Positions 9,904 to 20,721 of a DNA stretch of 20,793 nt are shown here, piece after piece. This DNA is from Paraglomus occultum (Eukaryota > Glomeromycota > Glomeromycetes > Paraglomerales > Paraglomeraceae): positions 1 to 20,793 of the forward strand of contig CAJVPJ010000612.1 of assembly GCA_910592205.1 (NCBI GenBank). Direction: 5' to 3'. The notes beneath the pieces are model-generated. The model was not told the origin of the DNA and searched no databases. It worked only from the letters and a program-made list of their open reading frames with translations. Both the position numbers and the translations under genes were made by a program. How positions within the stretch are numbered: position 1 is the first letter of the stretch; each line of letters begins with the position of its first letter.

Positions 9904-10029
9904 GAGAAATCCTCCGCCTGACAAATATTATCCCTTATACAAAGCGGCATGAAAATCGCCTCGAACAAATACTGCAGATCCCACAGAGAGATTGATAGCA
10001 GGACCGAATGTTTGGAATTTAGCGGTCAT

Positions 10030-11897
10030 CGATAATATTGACTTCAGGGCCTCTACGTTTTCACGGGAAAATATATGATGTCACACGATCAACTTCACAT
10101 GCAACATTACGGATGTTATTTCAATTCACTCTTCCCACTTCTCTTGATAACCTAACTGTCACGGGACATCAATTGTTTGAACGGCCTTCATCCACTGACA
10201 ACCTTTTAACAACATACGAGCCCAAAGACAGCGCGAATTAGAATTACTTCAATTACAGAAAACCATGAAAGAAACCACTAAACCTTCCACATTCGCCTCT
10301 GCTTTCGATAAATCTCTTTTCACTTCCAAACCTTCGCTCAACCTAACTAATTCGCTTCCTAGTTTTAAAGTAGTGAATTCAATCGATGAAATTCAGGCTG
10401 TATGAGACGACTTTGAACACAGTATTAGACTTTACTGATGGCTGCATGCTAACAGCATATGAAGATACTTTGAAGATTCTGTTAGAGAGTGATGTGAGTA
10501 AATTCAGTTTGGCAGACATGCATGCAGGGATTGCTTATTGGGTACCCTTAGGTTGTAATGTTCCAGAACCAAATGTTGTAATATTAGAACCTGGTTATGA
10601 ACCAAATTGTAATGATAATGTCCATGATGCATGTGAGATGTATCGTGATGAGTTATCTCTCAAGAGTGATGACAGTTTATACGTTGCATGTGATCAGGCA
10701 ATATTCGCAAGATTAATTTCTTATAAGAATGAGCATGAAAATTTCCGACTTTTATTGGGGCAGTGGCACGCATCTAAAGATATGTGCAGTGCATTGATTA
10801 CAACATTCTCAGGGTATGGAACATTTGATCTTGTAGCAACAATTGGTACACGTTTTCTGGATAAATTTGAACGCGTTGTAGATTATCGATCAACATGCCG
10901 CGTTCTGGGTTGCAGTAGGGATTGCTTTGTGCATGTATGTTAAACATAATAGACAAACCATGGGTGACGTTTTAAAGGGCAGTAATCAGCTGGTGAAGGT
11001 CTGGTATTTCTACTTTTGTTGGGCAAGGGTTATAGAATTGGAATTAGGAGGGGAAATTATAAGATGCAGATAGCCAATTTGTTTGCATTTTCGCCTATCT
11101 TCCCTGCAGCCGGAAAATCTAATTATGCATGTGCACACTTTCTGGCACAAGTTTATGATGACTCACAGTTACAAAAGTTGTTAGCAACAGTATGATCAGT
11201 TAATCTTACAAGTAAAGGGCATTATCTCGGTTTCGATGAAGCGCTTGAAACACGAGGTGTAAAGTATGTTAAACAGAATATTACTGGTAATCTCACTGAT
11301 GAGAAAACTATGAGGTTAAAGATCAAAGCGGTACAGATCGTTTATCAATACTTCTTAAAGAATATGTTGATCTTGCGGCAGATAAGAACACTCGTACGGT
11401 TAAAACGTACAAAGATGCACTTTGGCTCCTTGTCACAGAGCTCTCATCTGCATTTGAACATACTGATCTTACAGTGCCTTGTGTGTTGTTTCAAAATGCA
11501 CCGGAGATGAATGAGAAAGGCATTGAAGACCTTCTTTCGTTATATGGATCGGGTCGATTACGATTTAAACAAATACTTCAACAAGATGTTTACAAAACTG
11601 AACCCCGCGTAAGCGCTGGACGACGTAAACAGGATGTAAAATGCTATAAATATTCCAAGAAAGCAGAAGAACACTCAACGAGAACAAATCCAGACAGTTG
11701 AACAGAGTGTTGCATCGATGCCCGTGATAGAGAACAAACGACGCCGAACTACAGATGCAGAAAAGGCCATACTTGCACAGCTAGTCAATGTTGCTGACAA
11801 TATGCTTGAAAGCAAGATTAATGAATTGTTGCCAAGTCTTCCAGGATGGGAATATAAGAGAGTCATGACATATTATAGAAATAACTTACGCAAGTGA
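10030..11897 (+). pseudogene. Broken copy of a repeat-family protein (DUF6589-like) with homeodomain-like C-terminus
   Basis: Pieces in all three frames line up as one protein of about 600 residues. N-terminal part: RELELLQLQKTMKETTKPST to KVVNSIDEIQAV. Central part: VLDFTDGCMLTAYEDTLKIL, ADMHAGIAYW, VILEPGYEPN, VACDQAIFARL, LLGQWHASKDM, RVVDYRSTCRVL, VAVGIALCMYVKH, QIANLFAFSPIFPAAGKSNY, LTSKGHYLGFDEALET and VKYVKQNITGNLTDEK. C-terminal part: RVSAGRRKQDVKCYKYSKK, then KRRRTTDAEKAIL...WEYKRVMTYYRNNLRK. From memory, the centre resembles DUF6589 proteins, abundant in fungal genomes and suspected to be transposon-linked. The last 50 residues look like a three-helix homeodomain-type fold (W..KRV..YYRNN). 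Damage: TGA at 10403-10405, frameshift near 10415, deletion near 10905, frameshift near 11040, TGA at 11193-11195, frameshifts near 11335 and 11672. The 5' limit is approximate. The mild decay suggests a fairly recent copy. Confidence 0.65.
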
Positions 11898-12946
11898 GAT
11901 GCGAATGATGCTAAATAGTGCGATCCATCCGTAAATATAATTATCATAATATACAAGTAAAGAATAATAATTATAATTGTAAATATAGATGAAACTGCTT
12001 ACAAAATAGCAGTAAAATGCGTTCGTTTGGATCAGATGTTCTACCGCACGTCTACTTGTCGTCCCGCCCCCATAATTGAATACTATTAAAAAATATCAGT
12101 AACTCCATTACAATCACACATCTTGTTCACAAGACATTAACTAATCTTTCATAGATCTGTAGCAATCGATAACTTACAAAACGGAATCAATCGATGTTGA
12201 TGCGAGACCCGTTGCAATAAGAATTCTTCTTACAGAAATCATGGAAATGTTGCTTAATTAATCTTGCAAAAAAGACGTCCTAATCAAACATCCAGAAAAT
12301 ACAAGTAAAGCACTCTTGCACTACTAAGATATCTTGAAGTACCTAGTATATACAATCTTCAACGAGGTATCGCTAAGTTAAACCGTGTGTAAATGGAGAA
12401 GAATCTTGGAGTCAGTGCCCGAAAAGAGACTTTTTTGAGACCTTGAGTAAACTATTTTAGAGTCAAGCAATGCTTACACGTACTGAAAATACAGAAGGCG
12501 TAGATTTACTTTTGTCTAAGTAACAGAATCAATATGATCGCTCAAAGTATTTGCATCGCACGTTACACAAAATTTATCCCCTATGAAAATCATTCGGCGT
12601 GACGGTTCTAAATTATAAAAAAAAGACATGAATAGGGCAAGTTACTATGTCCTTTGCTCACCTGAAAACCAATCTTTCTTAACTCACATAACTTTAACCC
12701 TGTCGAACAAGTCAAGAATTTGTTTGAAAACGAAACATCGTGATGAATAAAAGCAATGTCCAATCTGGTAAAAGTCTATCCTGAGATGTATAGCAGTATT
12801 AGAAATTACATAAAATTTATTAGTTTTCAATCAAATCTCGTTCATATATTTTAAAGGAAAAGAGTAAAAAAAAAATATATCCGCCATTACTTTCGCCGAG
12901 AACTATTCTTGTATTATAAAATCTAATTTTTTTACTACAATAAATA
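11898..12946. other. Intergenic, no gene seen
   Basis: About 1 kb of AT-rich sequence between the DUF6589-like pseudogene and the 3' end of GPI12, with no sizeable open frame on either strand. A minus-strand AATAAA (plus tttatt) at 12816-12821 lies 126 nt beyond the GPI12 stop and may be its poly(A) signal. Nothing else was supported. Confidence 0.6.
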
Positions 12947-14162
12947 TTACTGAACGCGTTCCAGTTCGTTTATAACCATATACCTCGAAAACAATACATA
13001 TAGATATCTGAACCAGACCAATTGGCTCTTATGACATTTCATGGCTTCGCGCGCTTTGATATAGTTCTCGAAACTTGAGACGAGGAGCACAGTATCAGGT
13101 GGTGTCGATGGCTTGACAACACCATTCGTTTTCTTCTTCATATCGGCGACATGATAGTTGTAATGTGTCCAAGTTAGGTCGAATAGTGAAATGTATTTTC
13201 GGAAAACATTGACGGTTTTGAGTTTATATATAAGAACGTCATTTGCTGAAACATTCTTGGCAAATACCCTGATTGGTAAAAGAAGAAGGGGGATGGTGCA
13301 TAGTTAAGCATCGGATACTTGGCAAATGACGAGAAGGAACGACAAAGTTTTTGTGCAAGAGTCTTACCTGGCCCCATTATAACATGATATGTGGTTTGGA
13401 TGACCCGAGATTCCCTTGTCGTCAAATGTTATTATCTGAATGAAAGGGAGAGTAGAAACAGGTTACTTATCGGTAACAATCATTTCCATCCCTGATAATC
13501 AATTATAGCGATGACAATAATATAACTCTAATCATACTCACAGTGTCAATTCCATTTTTTGTAACATAATCCTTCAGAATGTCAGATATTATTGCAGGAT
13601 CCCAATGTATTCTTGGATCATCTTGCAAAGCCCTAACGGAGCAACAAATGTGAGCACAAATAGAGTACAAAAAAAGAATGGTACAGCGCTTTTTTTAACA
13701 ACTTACGCGTGATTTTCAATATTCACATAAGTTTCTTTTATACCAAGTGTATTACAACTAGCTTCCAACTCTTTCGTTCGTATACGTCCAAGACCCGATT
13801 CATTTCCTAATAATAGTAGTGACGCATATTAAAGCCCAGGTAGACGATAAATTGCGCTTTTTGTCGGATGAATACAATTACGTTATAAACGACAAATTTG
13901 CAAAGTCTTTCTTACCATTCGACAAGCACAGCACCATAACGTCGTTATTCTGTGAAAGATTCAAAATCGAAGGACCAAAAAACATACACTCATCATCGGG
14001 ATGGGCAAATAACCATAGAATACTCCTCCCCTTCAATCCCGGAATATCATCGTCCTTACTAGGCCAGGTGAGATATGTATGTAGAATCAGAGTAAATATG
14101 ACAAAAAAAGCACTAACTATAAGTATCAGGACGTTCTCCATTACTGCGAGACTAGAATGCAA
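12947..14162 (-). CDS. GPI12: N-acetylglucosaminyl-phosphatidylinositol de-N-acetylase (PIG-L)
   Basis: Second enzyme of GPI-anchor synthesis: removes acetate from GlcNAc-PI on the cytosolic face of the ER. Exons (minus): 14162-13916, 13806-13707, 13632-13542, 13435-13368, 13268-12947; 828 nt, 275 residues, introns GT-AG of 74-109 nt. An N-terminal membrane anchor (about residues 11-32) is followed by LWLFAHPDDECMFFGPSILN with the metal-binding HPDD (54-57), VMVLCLSNGNESGLGRIRTK, EL; IITFDDKGISGHPNHIS with the second metal His in HPNH; VNVFRKYISLFDL; and REAMKCHKSQLVWFRYLYVL, like the animal C-terminus. The exon 4/5 junction (AG|G) restores YNGARVFAKN. Two in-frame starts exist, 14162 and 14141; the upstream one is the first ATG of the exon, and either leaves the anchor intact. 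A pyrimidine-rich leader precedes the ATG. The gene looks intact. Confidence 0.93.
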
Positions 14163-15102
14163 AAAGACGGAGACGAGGGGAGGAGGAAGAAAAAGGAGCA
14201 GAAAGAAATCGAGAGTTGATATTATTTATGACGAGGGCGAGAGGATGTACGCAGCCAGGTTTAGGGTCAGGACAAAAATCGTATATTCTATGTTTTGATG
14301 TATCACAAACCACATGCATGAATCATGTGTGCCGTGTTGGTCAATATATTTTCAAGTGGGAAAGCATGGAATATTAACTAAACTTTGGTAGCAAAGACGA
14401 TGATAATAGATTTGGGAAAGGGTTGATTGATCAGACACCCAAGAATCCATTAGACCAGATTGCAGAAATAATTTTCTACACAAAGATATTCGCTCTCTGT
14501 CATCCGAAAGTTATAAGCATGCCAACGTCAAATGCAATTCCAAAAAAGCTCCTCCCTACTTACTTTTTCGTACTCTTAACAATTACTACAATTGTCAAAG
14601 ACTATCAAAAAATGGAACGCTTAATTATGTTGTACGAAAACCAGTTTGATTAGCACGATTACGATCTTTAGACTCCAATATCCCACAAGGTTAATGGACA
14701 TGATAGAACATTACCTCTACAATATACATGTCAAAAACACAGCTTATATAAACACATGTTCATTTCCCAAGTATCTAGGCCAGGACTACTTTCCTAAAGT
14801 GCAGACCATCTCCAAAGGCGCAAATCGTTAATGAGGTATCCGCGGTAACAATAAACTAACTACAACGGTGGCGCAAACCAAGGGAGAAACAATATAAGAA
14901 TGTCATGCATTTCAATCGTGTTCGAAAACCAACCCGAAACCCAAGTAGTAAGTAGACAGTTGAAAAATAATTAAACGCAAGATTTATCCTATGAGCTAAA
15001 GTAAATGAACGGTAACGTGGGATCGATCACCTTGTGATACAAACATGAAATGATGCAATTCTATAGACTTATTATTCAACGCACTCCTTTTTGGCAACAC
15101 TA
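14163..15102. other. Divergent intergenic region
   Basis: About 940 bp separating the GPI12 start (minus) and the TFIIIC-subunit start (plus). The first 55 bases beside GPI12 are purine-rich on the plus strand, hence a pyrimidine-rich leader for GPI12. Open frames at 14423-14653 and 14646-14831 (plus) show no family motif and are probably chance. Confidence 0.5.
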
Positions 15103-15964
15103 ATGAACGACTACGACGTAGGTGCGGAGGAGAGAGGTGTACGTACGGAAACTAGAAATGAAAATTCAGATGAGCCTGAAAGTGAATACGAAGACGAGGT
15201 GAGAATCTTATTATTGAAAAATGGAAGGGGAGGGTCTTTACTATCTTTTTACATAACGAACTTTATTATGTATAATTCCCCCAATTTATTAGGTATCGTA
15301 TTTGATCCTCGACGTAGGAACAGAACTAACAAACGAAATGCTGCAATCGCTCGACCACAATCAAGGGTATTCATTAATTGTATGCAAGGATGCCGCTAAA
15401 GAGTGCATAGTCGATATTTTCATCCGCTCGAATGTTCACGCCCGCTCGATTTTTAGGGCCTAGACACGGATACTCCATATTTAGAGGTAGCAGGTCAACA
15501 GTACAGAGGCGAGTTTGATGATCAAGTGGGAACTACGTTGCTATTTGCACAAGAGCTAGGTACTCAAATAGCAAATCAAGTTAGAAACGCGTTGGTTGAA
15601 ATCCCTACACTTTCTATCTCTTGAGAACTCGAATTATCTCTCCTCACAAAAATATCCCTTTTCTCATGAATCTTTTCTAGATCCAGAATCGTCCAGATGT
15701 TCAGACTTGAGTTATATTTGTCACACTAGCAAGAGAATCAACTTTTCAAGAATCATCCTCGAACACAAAAAGCCGGAAGAAAGTACACAGAATGTTAACC
15801 CGCAGGACGGAGCTGATGAAAGCAGAACGGACAATGAAGAATCAGAGTGGGATTTCGAAGACGACAATGTGAACGTTGATAACAGCACGGGGAGAAAGAA
15901 TCGTAGGCGACAAAGAGTCGTTAGAATGGAAGTCGATGATGAGACGGATGTGTATTGCGCATGA
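15103..15964 (+). CDS. TFIIIC triple-barrel subunit (GTF3C6 / tau55-like)
   Basis: Part of TFIIIC, which binds A and B boxes of tRNA genes and recruits TFIIIB for RNA polymerase III. Exons: 15103-15198, 15293-15379, 15457-15559, 15681-15964; 570 nt, 189 residues, introns GT-AG of 77-121 nt. An acidic N-terminus of 32 residues leads into VSYLILDVGTELTNEML; YSLIGLDTDTPYLEVAGQQY then RGEFDDQVGTTLLFAQEL, matching the human GTF3C6 pattern GIDTERPILQV..FAGEYEDTLGT; and YICHTSKRINFSRIILEHKK, matching human YKCHTMKKLSMTRTLL. The tail is acidic (ESEWDFEDDNVNVD) with a basic patch (RKNRRRQRVVR). The first strong ATG after upstream stops was used. The size and the single domain fit GTF3C6 rather than the longer yeast tau55. 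The last intron was chosen because it restores the LLFAQELDPE frame; a slightly different donor is possible. Confidence 0.85.
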
Positions 15965-18353
15965 ATGGTTAACGATTTTGTGACGAGAGTGTGCTAAAGG
16001 GATGGATGAACCAGAATTAATTATAAGGCAAATAACTCATAATCTATCGGGACTCTGGTTGTTGATTTGCGATTTTCTTTTCGTTGACAATCTTGTCGAA
16101 AACATGATCTCACCTACTGGCAAGAGCTGGCAACGGTGGCGTAATGTTATAAAAACAATACTGGGTCGAGGTGCTTTCCACCTTTTCGACGGTATCAGAA
16201 TTATGCCGGACATGCAGATCATGACAAAGCCTCTGCTATGAGAATAGGGTTTAGTATACTGTATTAGTATAGAAAGAAAAAGGCCCATACTAAAGTAAAA
16301 AAAAAAGGCGACTATCAATAGACTATGCAAATCACACAAGCAATATCTATGATGACTTGTTAAATATGAGAAAACATCAGAGTACAGAGCATTCTACTAT
16401 CCTTCCCCACAAAAATTTCGACGGGTTGGAATAGAGTATTAGTATTAGATTGTTTTGGTGCTAATTTGTGCATTACAGTAACAATCTTTCTTATTATAGC
16501 GAGCCGTATAGCGAGTCGCTTTTTCATTACTAGACAACAGCAATTGGCGCTACAACATAGACTTGTGTTGTGAGCAATGTTTTCGCACGCTATGATGTAC
16601 TATTGGTAGTACAATTATGATGTGACTAAATTCGTCAGCGTTTGCTTTCTGTCTAATATCAAACTGAAACGCATGTTTAAAATAAAGTGTCATCTCCCGA
16701 ATGAAGAAAATCCGAGCAGTAGTAGTGTTTGAATAGTCAATATATTAAACTAGTTTCCTATTGGTTAATATTAGACCCATAACTGACGAGACCTTAAATT
16801 TATTGCAACATAAAAGGCTTGACTGGCGCATTATTTGTGCCTCAAATTAATGAGTAAGGATAATATAGGATTTGGGTGATTCCAGTCCACTTGTAATCAC
16901 CAAATATTTGGCGGGTTAAAAGACCGGTCTTATCTGACCTCTGGTTGTTCATTCCTACTCTGTGGGTTTGGACGATGGAGGAAGGGTTTGTGCTGGTCTC
17001 CGTTATTGGTATATTGATATTAATATGTCGCAATGTTGATAATTTGTAGTCTTTGTCGCTGCAAGTTGTAAACCGGAGACACATAATTACGTGATAGATT
17101 AGGTGAATGCCTCAAGAACATATACTCAATAGGTATCAGTAATAGTGGTCTTGCGTTGCTGTCATTTCATTTTATGCATTGGTGGCGCGTAAGCGACAAA
17201 CTATACTTGGTCGCCGTTAAATAGTAACAGCTTTCAAAAAATTGCCGTCCATTAATATTAAGAAGTCTTATCCCCACTGATATGGAATGTTGTATCTAGC
17301 CCAATTATTACTGTCTACTACTACGATGTCATCGGTTTCAATATTCGGTTTACGCATTCGAAATAGTAGTAAGCGTCGAGTGATTAAACAAACATTTATT
17401 ATCCATATCATTGTTTCTAGTATAGATATTTAAGAAATCCTTCCACTTTATGTGGCAAGCACTACCCATCAACTTGTCCATTTACCAGGGTATTGAGAAT
17501 TGGGCTGAATAACGAAGTAGTGACAGAGAAACATTAATACTATTTAACGGTAGTTGTTTAAAAGCCCGTACGTTCATCTTTGAAAAACTTATTGCAACAT
17601 ACTAATATAGAAACCAATTGGGATGACGTTATTGATGATAGTATTGAATTATCTAATTATATCCCGGCTTTGGTGCTGGATGTATTTTCTCTATTATACT
17701 GTAACATCGTTGCTGGGATTGATTAACCTTGACGTTGTAATTCAGTATATTAATACACCGAAAAGCTAGAGATTACGAGACTGAATATCTACTATTGAAG
17801 ACATTGGAGATTACAGTGAAACTGCTAGTTGAATATCTCCAATCGTAAGTTTATAGTTGTTTTTTCCATTGTTCTATAAATATTATTCCACAGTAATAGT
17901 CAGAGTTATTTCATCAACTTTACATTAGTTCAACTGCTAGTTGATTATTCCGTTGCATCCTATTACAAGAACTCGAGTTTCAATTCTACTTTCAGAATAA
18001 AATAACAGACTATTACTATGTTACGTCAGTTAACTAATAATCTGACAACCCAACGAATAATAATACTATATTATCGTAATCGTTATTTTAAAACTATTAT
18101 TAAAAAAATTCTTCTGATTATCATCGGATGCAAACTTTAAAATTTCTGCCCAATATTGTCCAGAGCAATTTCCTATGCTAGTAGTGAAGAGAGTACTGAA
18201 GCATATAAAAGTCAAAACAAGGCGAAAACATAATATGAAGTTGCACTCGGAAATTGTGTGTCTTGCAACCAGTGCACATATGGTGTGTTTTCATACATGT
18301 AAAGTTAATGTTGTAAATTTGACCTGTTTACAATACATGATAAAGATTTTACA
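15965..18353. other. Long intergenic stretch, no supported gene
   Basis: About 2.4 kb of AT-rich DNA. Open frames at 16002-16241 (plus), 16037-16339 (minus), 16842-17084 (minus) and 18175-18375 (plus) have no recognisable motif and overlap one another on opposite strands in places. The 12-mer actgctagttga occurs at 17821-17832 and 17932-17943. A 9-bp inverted repeat (attggagat / atctccaat) lies at 17803-17811 and 17835-17843. These may be remnants of a small non-autonomous element; nothing firmer can be said. Confidence 0.5.
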
Positions 18354-20721
18354 TCAATTGTTATTGTTATTATGATAGATAACATCCCATACTGGATCAA
18401 CCCTTTGCGCCTCGTCAAAAAATATACAGACATCCATTGTACTTGGCCGCTTATCAGGATCAGCATCACAACACGATTTGGCAAGTTTCTTGTATTCATC
18501 TGGTGCTGAATCAGGTATTGTTGGTCGTAGTCCATTCAAAATATCATGTAGTAAATTTTGATCAAGTTGCCTGTCATGAAAAGGTTGTTTGCCAGTGGCT
18601 ATCAAATACATAATCATGCCAAAAGAATATACATCCGACTGTGTTGTATATTTGTATGTATGAAAGACTTCTGGTGCAACAAAAAGCAAAGCACCTTGAA
18701 TTGTTGATTTTGATTTGTATTCCACCAGCTGTGAAAAGCCAAGGTTGTATATGAACGGCTTGACTTCGGCAGCGTTGTCATGTATGGCTATGTTTTCACC
18801 ATTGAGATCACCATGCACAACATGTGTTAGGTGCATATTGCACAGTTGATCTGCAATGTTTGCCAAAAGTCCTAATTTCTGCCTCCATGACAATCTGCCT
18901 ATGTTTCTATCCAAGTAAGACAAAAGGTTACCATTATTAGCATGCTGCATAACAAGCATGTACTCTTTTGTTTCTGGATGTTGTGTAACTCCATAAAGGC
19001 CTAGGAATTCATATTCGAACTGTAAACAGGTAACATGCTTCCGTAACTTGTAAACAAAGTAGATTAGAGTCAGCTTAAACAGTTGTTTTAATATTAATTA
19101 ATATTACTATTACCAAAAATTTCTTACCTCATTGATAAATAACTCCGCTGTACCTATTGTACCTAAATTCTTAAATCGCTTAAGAACAACCATCCCAATG
19201 CCGATACAACGGGATATATATGTGGTTGTATATGCATTAGATGCAATCTCTCTAATTCTCAGAAAAGTCTGCATAATTTATACAACCAATTAAGTCGCAG
19301 GTTTCCATAAACCTTTGTAATATAGTATGAATGTTATAGTTGAACACCAAACAATATTCTTGGGATGGTAATTGTACCATCCCAAGAATCCAAATATTGT
19401 CTCGTGTTAAGATCTTTGGGTATTTTTTAGTCAGCTATTTAAATAAATAATTATAATTGTTACTAAAATGCACAATGCCATTTTAATTTAAAATTAATAC
19501 ATGAGAATAATTTACCTGATAAAAGTCGAATGATTGAGCATCTCGCCCACCATCGGATATTTGCGCAAGTGCCACCCTTGTTGGTTCATCCGCTGTCTGT
19601 TCTAACCAATCTGCGACATGTGTGCATCCATGATGTAATTGTGCCATCTCTTGTATATTTGTCAATGACGAGTATTCTATCCATTGTAGATAAGGATCAT
19701 ATTCGGAAAAATGATTTTTCCATGATTCCATTATAAACTCGTCTAGTGACTTGTTGCCTGTGCTTCGATCCAGAGGAGATGGTGATTTACATTCATAACA
19801 GAATACGCGTATCTCGGTTGTTAACTGACTCGTACAGGCTAGACATAACGAATTATCCGCACTTTTTACGAGGCAAAATTTTTGCCTTTCTGCGTCGTAT
19901 GTAAATCCAATGATATCCCAGACATTCAGACTAAGAATATTTTCATATTCTTCGCATAACTAGCAAAAATGATACAAAGTCAATATTATTTAACAATAAA
20001 TGTACATGATATGTTCATACTTGATAATCACCTTGGCAAAATATAAATCATCCTCGTCATTTATATCAAGAGGAATTATCTCGACTAGTTCATACGTGCT
20101 GATACTATCCAAGTCTACTCGTACAGCTTTGACCTTATCAATTGGAATCCATTCCAAATAGTGTTCATTTGGTGAATTTGTCTGTCTTTGCGAGTTTTGA
20201 ATAAACTCATCGAGTCTCTTGTTGTTGCTAGTCCAACCATCGGCTAATTTTTTATGGCCGCAGATGCACCACACAGGACTACATCGGAGAATGCCACAGG
20301 CGGAACAGAATCCGTAAATAAAGTAATAATGGTAAAAGCGTTTATCAGCAATCATGTAGTAGTTATCGTTATATTTGGTAAATCCTTGTAACGCTTTGTT
20401 TCGACGAATAAGCCATATATCATATCGCCTAAATCGTTCCACATTTTGGCTGTACTCGTCGGTCGGTAGTGAGTATCTTCTAGCAAACTCATTCACAAAC
20501 GCTGGCGTGCATTCTTTGCTGTTTCCAATTAATATTAACGTTATATGCTTTTCATTTCTGATTGCGCTGTAGACGTTGTGAATTTGAGTTGGCTTCACGT
20601 CCGTGATATAGCAATTGGAAATCCATTCAAGTTTTTCGTTTGATTGGGAGGATTGAATCAAATCGGCGATTACTCGAATATACTCAACTGACGACATGGT
20701 TTTTTGAATAAAGACTTTCAA
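18354..20721 (-). CDS. Kinase-like protein with repeated degenerate N-lobes and two cysteine modules
   Basis: Exons (minus): 20721-20032, 19959-19516, 19268-19128, 19046-18354; 1968 nt, 655 residues; all three introns phase 0 (72, 247, 81 nt). Layout: 31-128, an N-lobe-like stretch (LEWISNCYITDVK..VYSA, ITLILIGNSKECTPAFVNEF, LQGFTKYNDNYYMI); 139-154, five Cys; 169-192, RLDEFIQNS..YLEWI; 193-265, a second degenerate N-lobe (WDIIGFTYDAERQKFCLVKS); 269-287, CxxC-x11-CxxC; 301-323, SLDEFIMES..YLQWI; 324-400, a third degenerate stretch; about 403-655, a kinase-like domain. In the last: VVLK Lys408, FINE Glu425, YMLVMQHANNGNLLSYL, HGDLNGEN (Asp505, Asn510; HRD Arg replaced by Gly), NLG instead of DFG (526-528), VAPEVF, SDVYSFGMIMYL and Arg625. 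TKL-type folds like this are expanded in Rhizophagus. Loss of the DFG Asp suggests a pseudokinase or a weak kinase. Met at 20697 is an alternative start. Function unknown; signalling is inferred from the fold. Confidence 0.8.
19356..19389. repeat. Perfect 15-bp hairpin within a kinase-gene intron
   Basis: attcttgggatggta at 19356-19370 is followed by a 4-base loop (attg) and its exact complement at 19375-19389. A looser outer pairing (acaatatt with aatattgt) extends it. It lies in the 247-nt intron between exons 2 and 3 of the kinase-like gene, by far that gene's longest intron. It could be a small transposon remnant or a structured intron element. Confidence 0.7.

Noticed and set aside
13269-13367. 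An apparent frameshift in GPI12 after YNGAR, where another frame (KTLAQKLCRSFSSFAKYPML) seemed to continue the protein
   Set aside because: A GT-AG intron from 13367 to 13269 joins AG|G and restores YNGARVFAKN...LKTVNVFRKY in perfect phase, so the gene is intact and the extra frame is intronic.
13819-14298. 159-codon plus-strand open frame opposite the GPI12 first exon
   Set aside because: It is antisense to well-supported coding sequence (HPDDE exon) and has no recognisable motif.
16037-16339. Hydrophobic minus-strand open frame (100 codons) overlapping a plus-strand frame at 16002-16241
   Set aside because: Hydrophobicity arises from T-rich codons; neither frame has family motifs, and they contradict each other.
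16842-17084. Minus-strand frame with GDYKWTGITQILYYPYS that looked faintly like a conserved domain
   Set aside because: No continuation in any frame and no family could be named, so it was not called as a gene.
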